Assembly (NCBI RefSeq): GCF_000384295.1
Contig: NZ_KB913037.1
Span: 1,779,975-1,843,974, forward strand
Length of the DNA: 64,000 bases
Direction: 5' to 3'
Source of the DNA: Amycolatopsis balhimycina FH 1894
Lineage (GTDB): Bacteria > Actinomycetota > Actinomycetes > Mycobacteriales > Pseudonocardiaceae
Of the stretch, positions 43,501 to 52,236 are shown piece by piece. Below the pieces are notes generated by a model. It did no database searches, was not told where the DNA came from, and was given only the letters and a program-made list of their open reading frames with translations. Numbering within the stretch: the stretch's first letter is position 1; each line of letters starts with the position of its first letter. The position numbers were made by a program, and so were the translations under genes.

Positions 43501-46500
43501 GGTGGACCTGCACGGACCGCTGGACGTGGATGCCCTGCGCACCGCGCTCGCCGAGGTCGTCGCCCGGCACGAGTCCTTGCGCACGGTCTTCCACGCGCCC
43601 GAAGGCCGCCCGCTGCAGGTGATCCGGGCCGGGTTCCCGGTGGCGCTGCCGGTGACCGAGGCGCACCCGGCCGACCTCGACGACCTCCTCCAGGCCGCGG
43701 CACGCACGCCGTTCGATCTGGCCGAAGGCCCGCTCTTCCGGTTCTCCCTGGTCCGGCTCGCCGCCGAGCACCACGTGCTGGGCGTCTGCGTGCACCACAT
43801 CGTCGCCGACAGCTGGTCGTTCGGCGTGCTGTTCGACGAGCTCGGCGCGTGTTACCGCGCGCTGCGCGCGGGAGAACCGTCGCCGCTGACCGGCCCCGCG
43901 GTGCAGTACGCCGATGTGGTCACCGACGTGGCTGCCGAGGCCGACCTCACGTACTGGCGGGAAAACCTCGCCGGGGCGCCCGGCACCATCGACTTGCCGA
44001 CCACCGGGCCACGCCCGCCCGTGCAGACCTTCGACGGCTGGCTGGCCCGCCGCGTACTCGGCGCCGACCTGACCGGACGCGTCAACGCCGTGGCCCGCGC
44101 CCACGACGCGACGCTCTACATGATGTTGCTCGCCGCGTTGCAGGCGTTGCTGCACCGCTACAGCGGCCAGCAGGACATCTGCGTCGGCTCGCCGGTCGCG
44201 GGGCGCACCACGGCCGAACAGGAACGGGTGGTCGGCTGCCTGCTCAACACGGTGGTGCTGCGCACCTCGCTGGACCGCGAGCTGTCGTTCGCCGACCTGC
44301 TGACCCGGGTGCGGAGCACCGCGCTGGGTGCGTTCGCCCACCAGGGCGCACCGTTCCAGCAGGTGGTCGAGGCGCTGAAGCTGCCGAAGGACCCCAGCCG
44401 CAACCCGCTGTTCCAGGTGATGTTCAACCTGCTCAACACCAGGGGCGCCGACCTGGCGCTCAGCGGGCTCACCGTGACCGAGCACCCCGTGCACCCCGGC
44501 GGCGCGCAGGTCGACCTCGGGCTCACCGTGCACCAGCGCGACGGCGAACTGGTCTGCGAACTGGAGTACAACACCGACCTGTTCGACGCGGCCACCGCCG
44601 AGCGAACCCTCGGGCACTTCGAACAGCTGGTGCACGCGGTCACCGCCGACCCCGGCACCGCCATCGGCGCCGCGCCGCTGCTCACGGCGGCCGAGCAGGC
44701 CCAGCTCGCCGGCTGGTCCGGCATCGGCACCCCCGTGGCACCGCCGGCCGGCTGCATCCACGACCTCGTCGCGGCGCAGGCAGCCCGCACCCCGGACGCT
44801 CCCGCGGTCACGTTCGGCGACACTTCGCTGACCTACCGAGAACTCCTCACCCGCGCCGACGCCCTCGCGGCCCGCTTGCGTGACCAGGGCGTCGGGCCGG
44901 ACACCCTGGTCGCCGTCGCCGTGGAACGCTCCGAGCTGCTGCCGGTGGCGCTCCTCGCGGTGTTGCGGGCGGGCGGTGCGTACGTGCCGCTCGACGCGGC
45001 CTACCCGCGACAGCGCCGGCAGTTCATCCTCGACGACTCCGGCGCCGCGGTGCTGCTCACCGAACGCGCCCTCGCCGACCGCTACGCCGAACAAAACCTG
45101 ACCGTGCTGCTCGCCGACGAGCCGGCCGGGCACCAGCCCGCGGCCGCGGGCGGCACCCCGGCCTCGCCACACGACCTGGCCTACGTCCTGTACACGTCCG
45201 GATCCACCGGGCGGCCCAAGGGCGTGCGGGTCGAGCACGGCTCGGTGGTCAACTTCCTGCGGGGCATGCGCGAGCGGCTCGGCACCGGCCCGGCCGACAC
45301 GCTGGTCGCGGTCACCACCTATGCCTTCGACATCTCGGTGCTGGAGCTCTTCCTGCCGCTGATCAGCGGCGGGCGCGTGGTGCTCGCGAGCCGGGACGTC
45401 GCGCACGACCCGGCCGACCTCGCCGCGTTGCTGGAGCGGGAGAACGCCACGGTCATGCAGGCGACCCCGGCCACGTGGCAGCTGCTGGTGACCGACGGCT
45501 GGACCGGCCGGCCCGGCCTGACCGCGTTGTGCGGTGGTGAAGCGCTGCCGGTCGCCCTCGCCGGGCAGCTGACCGAGCGGGTCCGGGTGCTGCACAACAT
45601 GTACGGCCCGACCGAGGCGACCATCTGGGCCACCGCCGCCGAGGTGGTGCCCGGCGCGCCGATCACCATCGGCAAGCCGTTGCCGGGCGTCACCGCGCAC
45701 CTGCTCGACCCGGGCGGGCAGCCCGTGCCGGTCGGCGTGCCCGGCGAACTGCACCTCGGCGGCGTCTGTCTCGCCCGCGACTACCTGGGCCGCCCCGAGA
45801 TCACGGCCGAGCGGTTCGTGCCCGACCCGTTCGCCGCCGGCCCGGCTGCGCGCCTGTACAAGACCGGCGACCTCGCCCGCCACCGCGCGGACGGGACCAT
45901 CGAGTTCCTCGGCCGCAACGACACCCAGGTGAAGGTTCGCGGTCACCGCATAGAACTCGGGGAGATCGAGACCGTGCTCGGCAGGCACGACGCGGTCCGC
46001 GACGCCGTCGCCGTGGTCCGCGAGGACGGCGGCGACAAGGCGATCGTGGGCTACGTGACGCTGCACGACGGCGCCGCGGCGCCCAGCACCACCGACTGGC
46101 GAGCGCACCTGCGCACCGTGCTCCCCGACTACATGCTGCCGTCGGCGTTCGTCGTGCTCGAGGCGTTCCCGTTGACCCCCAACGGGAAGGTCGACCGCAC
46201 CGCGCTGCCCGCGCCGCAACGCACGGTGGCCGAAACCGGGACGGCACCGCGCACCGCATTCGAGGGGGACCTTGCCACGCGCTGGTGCGAGCTGCTCGGG
46301 TTGCCGGGGATCGGCATCGACGACGACTTCTTCGCCATGGGCGGCGACTCGTTCAAGGCGGTGCGCGCGGTGCGGGACCTCGGCGTGCCCGCGACCGTGA
46401 TGGACCTCTTCACCCACCCGACCATCCGGCAGTTCGCCGAGCACGTCGCCGGGCCCGGCACCGGCACCACCACCGAGCAGAAGCTGCTGCTGCGGCTCAC

Positions 46501-48556
46501 CCCGGCGCGGCCCACCACGGTGAACCTGGTCTGCGTGCCACTGGCCGCGGGCGGTGCCCTCACCTACCGGGAGCTGGCCGCCGCGGTCCCGGACCACATC
46601 GCGCTCTACGCCATCCAGCCGCCGGGCCACGACATCAGCAACCCCGACGAGCCCGCGCTCGGCTTCGACGAGCTCGTCGAACGGTGCGCCGCCGAGGTCG
46701 AGGCGCTGGCCGGTCCCGTCGTCCTGTATGGACACTGCATGGGCGGGGCGCAGACCGTCGCGCTCGCCCGCAAGCTCGAGGACGACGGGGCCGACCTGCT
46801 GCGGGTCGTGATCGGCGGGCACTTCCCCGCGCCGCGGATGCCCGGCCGCTTCTCCCGGGCGCTGCGCGCGATGATGCCGTTGCGGCGCACCACGTCCAAG
46901 CGCCGTGCGCTGGAGTTCCTGCGCGCCACCGGGTTGTTCAACGAGGTGACGGACGCCGCCGAGCAGGACTTCCTGATGCGGATCTTCCTCGACGACACCC
47001 AGCAGGGCGAGGACTTCTACACCGACGCCTTCCACGGCGGCGGGTTCCGCAAGCTGGCCGCGCCGGTCGTGTGCGTGGTCGGCGACGGTGACCGGGTCAC
47101 CGAGCTGTACCAGGAGCGGGTGGCCGAGTGGACGCACTTCTCCGATGCGGTCTCCCTGCACGTGATCCCGCGGGCCGGGCACTACTTCCACAAGCACCAG
47201 GCCGACCGGCTCGCGTCGTTCGTCGTCGCCGGGGAAGGCGCGCCGGTGACACCGCCACCGCCCGCGGACATGCGCGCGTTCCTGCTGGTCGCGCTCGGGC
47301 AGCTGGTGTCGCTGATCGGGTCGGGGCTCACGACGTTCACCCTCGGCGTGTTCGTGTACCAGCGCACCGGGTCGGTGTCGCTCTTCGGGTTGATCAGCGT
47401 GCTCACGTTGCTGCCCGCGGTGGCGCTCGCCCCGGTCACCGGCGCGATCGCCGACCGGTGGGACCGGCGCAAGATCATGATCGGCGCGGACGTGTTGTCC
47501 GCGGTCAGCTCGATCGGCCTGGTCATGTTGCTGTGGCTCGGATCGCTGCAGCTGTGGCAGGTGTACCCGTTGGTGGCGCTGGGTGCGATCGCGGTCGCGT
47601 TCCAGCAACCCGCGTACCGCGCGGCGGTGACGCAGCTGGTGCCCAAGCGCTACTACGGCCGGGCGAACGGGCTGGCGCAGCTCGGCAGCGCGGCGGGCAC
47701 GGTGCTCGCGCCGCTGCTCGGCGGCGGGCTCGCGGTGCTGGTCGGCCTGAACGGCGTCGTGGTGATCGACGTGGTGACGTTCGGGTTCGCGTTGCTGACG
47801 CTGCTGCTCGTGCGGTTCCCGGACCGGATGTTCAACCGGCTCGAGGAGCCGTTCACCCAGGAGCTGACCGGTGGGTGGCGCTACCTCGTGCGGCGGCCGG
47901 GGCTGCTCGCGATCATCCTCGCCACGTCCGCGCTCAACTTCACCCTGGCGATGGTCGAGGTGATCGCCACGCCGCTGACCCTGTCGATGGGCGCCGTGCC
48001 GACCCTGGGCCTGGTGATGTCCGCCGGTGGCATCGGACTGCTCGGCGGCAGCGTGCTGACCAGCCTGTGGGGCGGGTTCCGGCGGCGCACCACCGGCATC
48101 CTCGGGTCGTTCGCGCTGATCGGCGTGTTCATGGTCGTGCTGGGCCTGGTGCCGAACCCGGTGTTCCCGGCCGTGGGTCTCTTCGGCATCGGCCTCGCGT
48201 CCGCGGTGCTCAACGCGCACTGGGGGTCGATCGTGCAGGCGAAGGTGGGCCTGGAACTGCAGGGCCGGGTGTTCGCCGCCAACCTGATGGTCAGCTGGCT
48301 GATGGTGCCCGCCGGGTTCGCGCTGGCCGGGCCGCTGACCGACGGGGTGTTCGAGCCGCTCGCCGCCGCCACGGGGATGCCCGGGCGCGGTATGGCCTGG
48401 CTGGCGATGGGGGCGGGCATCGCGTCGCTGGTCTTGGCGGTGGGCGCGTGGCGGTACCGGCGCCTGCGGCTGCTGGAGGACGAACTGCCCGACGCCATCC
48501 CCGATCCCGTTGTACTGAAGGACAAGGACGTCATCCAGGCGAAGGCGGCCGCCTGA
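40505..48556 (+). CDS. PKS-NRPS-thioesterase-MFS megaprotein
   Basis: About 2683 residues from ATG 40505 (AAAGGAAACC before it). Order: KS (active Cys178, His314, His354), AT with GHSIGE (Ser616) and HAFH at 712, the malonyl-CoA pattern, ACP (Ser917), no reductive domains, C with HHIVADSW (His1098, Asp1102; Ser replaces the usual Gly), A with pocket DILQLGMIWK, close to the Gly code DILQLGLIWN, PCP (Ser1949), thioesterase with YGHCMGG (Cys2078 where Ser is usual), and about 400 residues of MFS exporter (TIADRWDRRK-like loop, many membrane spans). It should add a malonate unit and glycine, release the product and export it. A Dieckmann-type release to a tetramate is possible because a beta-ketoacyl-glycine would be formed; that is inference. 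Confidence 0.9.
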   Translation: MQRSDRDIAVIGIACRYPAADGPEQFWATVTSGTDVVRSFTDDELLEDGADPASIADPGYVRSGVVLDGIAEFDAEFFGMSRREAEVLDPQHRLFLECCWHALEDAGQAPGSAGRRAGVFAGARSSVYLTENLSSAPELLRAVGDYQVALSTDKDYLAARVAYKLDLRGPAVSVNTACSSSLVAVHMAKQSLVLGECDVALAGGAAIEPAQRRGYPYVEGGTLSPDGHCRPFDRNARGTIAAGGVGVVVLKRLADALRDGDPVRAVIRGSAINNDGAAKVGFTAPGVDGQVDVITRALADARVPPRSVGYVEAHGTGTPLGDPIEVSALTKAFRTGTEDTGFCVLGSVKGTFGHADAAAGVAGLIKAVLALEHGMLPASPNLDEPNPRIRLAKSPFRLTTSTVDWTADGSPRRAGVSSFGMGGTNAHVVLEEAPPRPPAADRTGPALLALSAATPRALTDLAESLAIHLERHPGDLAGVEATLHRGRARLTHRRVVTGAGHAELVAALREPAPPVEGTDRPVAFVFPGQGSQYAGMGAGLYRGEPVFRDVVDECAAALRPHLGLDLRDVLYGPGSSDGGALDRTALTQPALFVTEYALARTLMDRGLTPVAMAGHSIGEYVAACLAGVFTLPDALGLVATRGRLVQSLPSGAMLAVELEEKDAIELLRPDVSIAAVNGPRSCVLSGPAAAVREIEADLRARDVACRALRTSHAFHSGMLDPVLAEFTEAVAAVPLAEPGLRYLSNVTGTWVTAKQATDPHYWARHLREPVRFADSAAELARAGLVVAEAGPGRTLTTLVRRGEGTAVPLMRRAADTTGDLPTLLSGVGQVWAQGGRVDLARFTGSDRHPMVSLPGYPFQRQRYWIEAGRSHSTVDSKPAAEETLTDDQARIAAVWAELLGVDDIDPGDDFFDLGGDSLLATQLVARLSSRFGLTVPLGAVFATPTLRGLTDAATPTTPGPAAEAVPVRPSELPATAVQRRMWFLDHAHDHPAAYVIATAVDLHGPLDVDALRTALAEVVARHESLRTVFHAPEGRPLQVIRAGFPVALPVTEAHPADLDDLLQAAARTPFDLAEGPLFRFSLVRLAAEHHVLGVCVHHIVADSWSFGVLFDELGACYRALRAGEPSPLTGPAVQYADVVTDVAAEADLTYWRENLAGAPGTIDLPTTGPRPPVQTFDGWLARRVLGADLTGRVNAVARAHDATLYMMLLAALQALLHRYSGQQDICVGSPVAGRTTAEQERVVGCLLNTVVLRTSLDRELSFADLLTRVRSTALGAFAHQGAPFQQVVEALKLPKDPSRNPLFQVMFNLLNTRGADLALSGLTVTEHPVHPGGAQVDLGLTVHQRDGELVCELEYNTDLFDAATAERTLGHFEQLVHAVTADPGTAIGAAPLLTAAEQAQLAGWSGIGTPVAPPAGCIHDLVAAQAARTPDAPAVTFGDTSLTYRELLTRADALAARLRDQGVGPDTLVAVAVERSELLPVALLAVLRAGGAYVPLDAAYPRQRRQFILDDSGAAVLLTERALADRYAEQNLTVLLADEPAGHQPAAAGGTPASPHDLAYVLYTSGSTGRPKGVRVEHGSVVNFLRGMRERLGTGPADTLVAVTTYAFDISVLELFLPLISGGRVVLASRDVAHDPADLAALLERENATVMQATPATWQLLVTDGWTGRPGLTALCGGEALPVALAGQLTERVRVLHNMYGPTEATIWATAAEVVPGAPITIGKPLPGVTAHLLDPGGQPVPVGVPGELHLGGVCLARDYLGRPEITAERFVPDPFAAGPAARLYKTGDLARHRADGTIEFLGRNDTQVKVRGHRIELGEIETVLGRHDAVRDAVAVVREDGGDKAIVGYVTLHDGAAAPSTTDWRAHLRTVLPDYMLPSAFVVLEAFPLTPNGKVDRTALPAPQRTVAETGTAPRTAFEGDLATRWCELLGLPGIGIDDDFFAMGGDSFKAVRAVRDLGVPATVMDLFTHPTIRQFAEHVAGPGTGTTTEQKLLLRLTPARPTTVNLVCVPLAAGGALTYRELAAAVPDHIALYAIQPPGHDISNPDEPALGFDELVERCAAEVEALAGPVVLYGHCMGGAQTVALARKLEDDGADLLRVVIGGHFPAPRMPGRFSRALRAMMPLRRTTSKRRALEFLRATGLFNEVTDAAEQDFLMRIFLDDTQQGEDFYTDAFHGGGFRKLAAPVVCVVGDGDRVTELYQERVAEWTHFSDAVSLHVIPRAGHYFHKHQADRLASFVVAGEGAPVTPPPPADMRAFLLVALGQLVSLIGSGLTTFTLGVFVYQRTGSVSLFGLISVLTLLPAVALAPVTGAIADRWDRRKIMIGADVLSAVSSIGLVMLLWLGSLQLWQVYPLVALGAIAVAFQQPAYRAAVTQLVPKRYYGRANGLAQLGSAAGTVLAPLLGGGLAVLVGLNGVVVIDVVTFGFALLTLLLVRFPDRMFNRLEEPFTQELTGGWRYLVRRPGLLAIILATSALNFTLAMVEVIATPLTLSMGAVPTLGLVMSAGGIGLLGGSVLTSLWGGFRRRTTGILGSFALIGVFMVVLGLVPNPVFPAVGLFGIGLASAVLNAHWGSIVQAKVGLELQGRVFAANLMVSWLMVPAGFALAGPLTDGVFEPLAAATGMPGRGMAWLAMGAGIASLVLAVGAWRYRRLRLLEDELPDAIPDPVVLKDKDVIQAKAAA

Positions 48557-48874
48557 CCCGTCAGAGCTCGAGGACGGCGTCGCGCACGACAAGGCGCACA
48601 GGTTCATCGGCGATCGACCGCGGCTCGCCCGCCGGCCGGAGGCGGAGTTCACCCCGTGGCTCGCCGGTGCCGCACGTGTTCGTGCTCGGCGTTGTCCACA
48701 GCGCCGGCGGGGCCGGTTCCGGCGCGGCACGGGGCGGCCATTGATGCACTGAATAGCTACGTCAGGGCGAAGCTCACCACCCCCGCGTCACGTGGCCGCA
48801 CCACCTGCCGGCACGGCCGACCTGCTCGCGCAGTGGATGAACGGCAAGAAACCCGGTGCTCCTGCGTGGCCGCG
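48557..48874. other. Gene-free stretch after the PKS-NRPS gene
   Basis: 318 bp between the convergent PKS-NRPS-MFS and LspA genes. A 62-codon minus frame (48561-48749) ends ADEPVRLVVRDAVLEL and could be a beta-rich remnant, but it matches nothing I recognise. No terminator-like hairpin stands out. Confidence 0.4.
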
Positions 48875-49540
48875 TCATCGGATCGCGGTTGTCCGGTGGA
48901 CGGGAGGGGGGTGAGTCGCTCCGCCGTAGTGAGTGGCGCCCAGCGTAACCGTGGCCACCAGCCCGGCCGCGGCAGTCGCTGTCGCGATGCGCGCCGGGGT
49001 TCGCAGCCGAAGCGGCGGGCGGGGAACTTCCGTCGTGGCGCGAACCGCCCACCGGTAGGCGTGGGCCAGCGTGAACGCCAAGGTGGCCGCGATGATGAAG
49101 AAGTCCGCCACGTTGAAGCAGTACTTGCCGACCGGGATGAAATCGATGGCGCCGCGGACGCTGCCCGGCGCAGTGAGGTGGTGCAGCCCGAGGCGGTCGA
49201 GGAGGTTGCTGGTCCAGCCGCCGATCGCGAGAGCTGCGGGAGCCAGCAACAGCTTTGGATGCCTGCGGCGCAGAAGAAGCAGCACTGCCGCGACGAGGCT
49301 CGCGCTGCTGACGAGGTCGAGTACCGCTCCTGTCACCGGGTCTGCGTACCATCCGCCGACGACCGGACCGACCAGCGGGTTGCCGCCGAAGTTGATGTGC
49401 GCCCGGGGAACTTCGCGCCAGGCCCACCACTTGGTCACCTGGTCCACGAAGACGACCGGCAGCAGCGCGAATGCGGTCCATCTGGGTGCCACGATCTTGT
49501 CGCCGATTCGGGACGCCTCGGCTTTGTCGTTACGGGTCAT
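48875..49540 (-). CDS. lspA: Lipoprotein signal peptidase LspA
   Basis: About 221 residues from ATG 49540, with GAGGAAG three bases upstream. The aspartyl protease pair is present: Asp in NLLDR and Asp in FNVADFF, with IDFIPVGKYCFN between them. Four membrane spans fit LspA, which removes signal peptides of prolipoproteins after lipid attachment. It is longer than the usual 160-200 residues because of a basic N-terminus and a C-terminal tail with a further hydrophobic segment (AAGLVATVTLGA). It is not next to an lgt or rluD gene, so it may be an accessory copy. Confidence 0.85.
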   Translation of the reverse strand: MTRNDKAEASRIGDKIVAPRWTAFALLPVVFVDQVTKWWAWREVPRAHINFGGNPLVGPVVGGWYADPVTGAVLDLVSSASLVAAVLLLLRRRHPKLLLAPAALAIGGWTSNLLDRLGLHHLTAPGSVRGAIDFIPVGKYCFNVADFFIIAATLAFTLAHAYRWAVRATTEVPRPPLRLRTPARIATATAAAGLVATVTLGATHYGGATHPPPVHRTTAIR

Positions 49541-49742
49541 CGGCTTCCTCGCAGCACGCCGGAAGATTGAGCGATCACGGGTCGAAGGCCCGACCAGCCG
49601 GGAACGGGCTGTGGGGAATCCCCGGGCAATGCCTTCCCCGCGGCGACGGCGCTGAACCGGACGGCAATGCCGTGGGTGCCGTATTTGCAGCCCGACGCTC
49701 GAGCGCGAGTTGCTCGGATCGCCTACATCGCGGAGACAGTCG

Positions 49743-50150
49743 TCAACTGGCGTCCCAAGCGGCTCTCGCATGGCTCACGAACTCGGCGCGGCTGCCGGCG
49801 GCTACGGCGCTGCTGCGAGTGCGGTAGCAGTCCAGTACCGCGTCGAAGCGGGTGGCGTGCAAGAACTCACGCACGACGGGGCGCTCGCCCGTCACCACGC
49901 GCAGACGCGCCGCGCCGGCGGCAGCGTGCGCGGTGCCGATTGCCCTGACACCGGCGACGGAGAGAAAGGACAGGTCGGACACGTCAAGGATCAGTGCCTC
50001 GGGTTCGGTGGCGAGGATCTGCGCAACGGCGCGTACGACCTTCGACGCCGTGCCCGAGTCCAGTTCACCGGACAATACGAGTTCCACGACCCCGGACTCG
50101 CCGCGCGTACGCACCAACCTGAGGCGTTCCGGACCGGACGAGGTGCTCAT
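49743..50150 (-). CDS. STAS-domain anti-sigma factor antagonist
   Basis: About 135 residues from ATG 50150, chosen because GAAGGG lies eight bases upstream. The STAS fold reads VVELVLSGELDSGTASKVVRAV and LILDVSDLSFLSVAGVRAI; the phosphorylatable Ser is the one in LSVAG. Unphosphorylated antagonists bind anti-sigma kinases and free the sigma factor. A GTTT-N16-GGGTAC promoter lies about 170 bases upstream on this strand. It opens the signalling cluster that runs to the right edge. Confidence 0.85.
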   Translation of the reverse strand: MSTSSGPERLRLVRTRGESGVVELVLSGELDSGTASKVVRAVAQILATEPEALILDVSDLSFLSVAGVRAIGTAHAAAGAARLRVVTGERPVVREFLHATRFDAVLDCYRTRSSAVAAGSRAEFVSHARAAWDAS

Positions 50151-50761
50151 GGCCGTCACCCTTCAACTCGTCACCGCGGCTGGCTGCCCGTCGAGCTGGG
50201 CGCGTGTTCGGCGGCCGGCGCCGAGCCCGCAGGGGTGGCGTCATCCTGGCCGCGGCAGTCTCGCTCGAGCCCGCGGAGGGACGAGGCTCACGGCTCCCCG
50301 ACCAGTCGTTCCGGCGTAGGTACCCCGCGGACATGAGCGGCAAACGTTGACACGGCCGGTTGTTCCGGCATCGGCGTACCGAGACGACGTTCAGGCGCCG
50401 GCGGCCGCGCCCGAGCTGTGGCGGGACAGCCTCGAGCAGAACCACGCGCGAACGCACCCATGATTTACGCGGCGCGGACCGGAACACCGGTGACGGCGAA
50501 GCGTTGTACTGGGTGTCGGTACGGCGGTGGCCCCGGGCCTCACCCCTTGCCTTCACTGCTCTGCCTTTCAAAGAAGCCAGTCCGGCTGGAGCCGTGTCGT
50601 GCCACTCGCCGCGACGCGCCCCCGTACCGGCCTCGATCTCCCGTTTCCGCTCGCAGCTCACCCGCCTCGATCTCCGCTGGGCGGAAGCGGGACCGCGTCC
50701 GGCGTTTGTGCGGCCGGCGACGCGGTAAGCAGTGTTCCCCAGCGGCCGGAAGGAACCCGCC
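50151..50761. other. Gene-free stretch with a stress-sigma promoter
   Basis: 611 bp between divergent STAS and DUF3099 genes. It holds the minus-strand sigma-B-like promoter (50320-50345). Several open frames cross it, but none shows a family signature or good start. Nothing else is evident. Confidence 0.5.
50320..50345 (-). promoter_or_regulatory. General-stress sigma-type promoter P1
   Basis: On the minus strand GTTT, 16 bases, GGGTAC. This matches the actinomycete sigma-B-like consensus GNNTN14-16GGGTAC/T exactly. It reads towards the STAS gene at 50150. Confidence 0.6.
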
Positions 50762-51070
50762 ATGACCACGACCCGTGCGCCGGTACTGATCACCGGAGCC
50801 GCACGCTCGTACGACGACCAGCTTGCCGCACGAAAGCGGAAATACCTCCTGATGATGTCGTGCCGGATCCCGTGCCTGGTGCTCGCCGGGATCTTCCACG
50901 GCACCTGGTGGCTTGCGCTGGCGGTGCTGGCCGTCTCCGTGCCTCTCCCGTGGATGGCGGTGCTGATCGCCAACGACCGGCCGCCGCGCAAGCGGGAAGA
51001 GATCAGCAGGCTCGACCGCGACCCGGAGGAATGGGAAAGACGCCCGCATCCGGTCTTCGAGGCCGGCTGA
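50762..51070 (+). CDS. DUF3099 family membrane protein
   Basis: About 102 residues from ATG 50762, with GGAAGGAA upstream. The conserved core ITGAARSYDDQLAARKRKYLLMM is followed by two membrane spans separated by a tight turn, then NDRPPRKREE. DUF3099 is a small actinobacterial membrane family with no known function. It is alone on the plus strand between the STAS gene and the minus-strand GAF-ANTAR gene. Confidence 0.85.
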   Translation: MTTTRAPVLITGAARSYDDQLAARKRKYLLMMSCRIPCLVLAGIFHGTWWLALAVLAVSVPLPWMAVLIANDRPPRKREEISRLDRDPEEWERRPHPVFEAG

Positions 51071-51120
51071 CTTCCGGCGGCCGCAGGTTCGACCAGGACG
51101 TCGACGCGACGCAGTCAGAG

Positions 51121-52236
51121 TCACTCACCGGGTCGATCATGGTGCCGATTCAGGTGGCGGGTCACGACCTCGCGGGCGGTCTCGGTCAGCGGCCGGCCGT
51201 CCGCGAACGCCATCGCCCGCAATCGGGCCATGGCCTCCTCGATACTGATCGCCTGTTGAACCGACAGGAGACCGGCTGCCATGTTGACGTCCTCGTAAGC
51301 CAGGGAGCTGCTGATCCGATCCGCCAGCTCACCGTCGGCCAGCAACGCGGCCGCGAGCAGCTCGGCCAGGTCGCGGATGTCGGCGAAGCTGGTCGAGGGC
51401 GTTCCGGGCTCGCGCCGGTAGAGAGTCAGCGTGCCGAGCGTGGCGGTGCTTGCGGCCAGCGGGAACGCGAACGCCGCACCGAGGCCATAGCCGGCCGCGG
51501 CGTCGACGAATCCGGGCCAGTCCTCGCCGTGCTCGGTCAGGTCGGTGACGGCGACCGGCTCACCAGTGGTGAACGCGGTGACCGACGGTCCTTCGCCCGT
51601 GGTGTACTGCAGCTCCTCGACTTGGTGTCCCCAGCGGTCGGTGGCCGCGAGTTCGTGCTGGGCCAGCCCGCCGCCCCGGACGGTGATCACCACCGCGTCG
51701 ACGCCGCGCAGTATCCGCGTCACCGTTACCGCCATTGCCGACGCGTAGCCCATCGACGGGTCGGCATGGCGCGCGGCGTGGTCGAGGCGGTGCGACAGCA
51801 CCTCGCGCCGAGCCGATCGTAGGCCGGTCGCTGCGTCCGACGGTTGCGGCGGTGTCGCGCATTCTGCGGCTTGCCGCCGGTCCGCCTCGGCAGCGGCGCG
51901 GTGTTCGGCAGCGTGACGCCGGTCCGTGAGCCCGGCCGCAGTGCCGCGTTCGGGCGCCCGCCGCTCGAGTGCCCGTGCCGCGCGCTCGTGCGCTTCGGCC
52001 GAGCGCAGGAAACTCTGCCGGAGGCTCTCCCTGGCGCCGGCCGCGCGCACGAGAGCGGCCTTTGCGTGTTCGGCGGCCCGAGCCGCAGCGGCCCGATCCA
52101 CTCCCGCACGAGCACGGGCCGCCAAGGCAGCTCGACGGGCAGCCAGCTCGCGGACACGCTCACCCGCCGTCTCGCCCCGCGCACGGGCACGCTCCGCGCC
52201 CTTCGTCGCCGCACTCACGAACTCAGGATTTCCCAT
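51121..52236 (-). CDS. GAF-ANTAR regulator with Ala-rich N-terminal helix
   Basis: About 371 residues from ATG 52236; TTG 52251 is possible. Residues 1-130 are an Ala/Arg/Glu-rich helix, probably coiled coil (AHERAARALERRA). A GAF domain follows (residues 150-290; VEELQYTTGEGPSV, HGEDWPGF). The C-terminal ANTAR domain reads VNMAAGLLSVQQAISIEEAMARLRAMAFADG. ANTAR domains bind RNA hairpins and usually cause antitermination. The GAF part may sense a ligand or redox state. It is one of three or four GAF-ANTAR paralogues here. Confidence 0.87.
   Translation of the reverse strand: MGNPEFVSAATKGAERARARGETAGERVRELAARRAALAARARAGVDRAAAARAAEHAKAALVRAAGARESLRQSFLRSAEAHERAARALERRAPERGTAAGLTDRRHAAEHRAAAEADRRQAAECATPPQPSDAATGLRSARREVLSHRLDHAARHADPSMGYASAMAVTVTRILRGVDAVVITVRGGGLAQHELAATDRWGHQVEELQYTTGEGPSVTAFTTGEPVAVTDLTEHGEDWPGFVDAAAGYGLGAAFAFPLAASTATLGTLTLYRREPGTPSTSFADIRDLAELLAAALLADGELADRISSSLAYEDVNMAAGLLSVQQAISIEEAMARLRAMAFADGRPLTETAREVVTRHLNRHHDRPGE

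Noticed and set aside
35867..48730. 4287-codon minus-strand open frame opposite the NRPS-PKS genes
   Set aside because: Composed of Arg/Gly/Ala-rich non-protein-like sequence; the plus strand has all catalytic motifs.
48561..48749. 62-codon minus-strand frame after the PKS-NRPS gene
   Set aside because: The end ADEPVRLVVRDAVLEL looks protein-like, but there is no ribosome binding site and no recognised family.
50065..50991. 308-codon minus-strand frame between STAS and DUF3099 genes
   Set aside because: Low-complexity Arg-rich sequence overlapping two better-supported genes.
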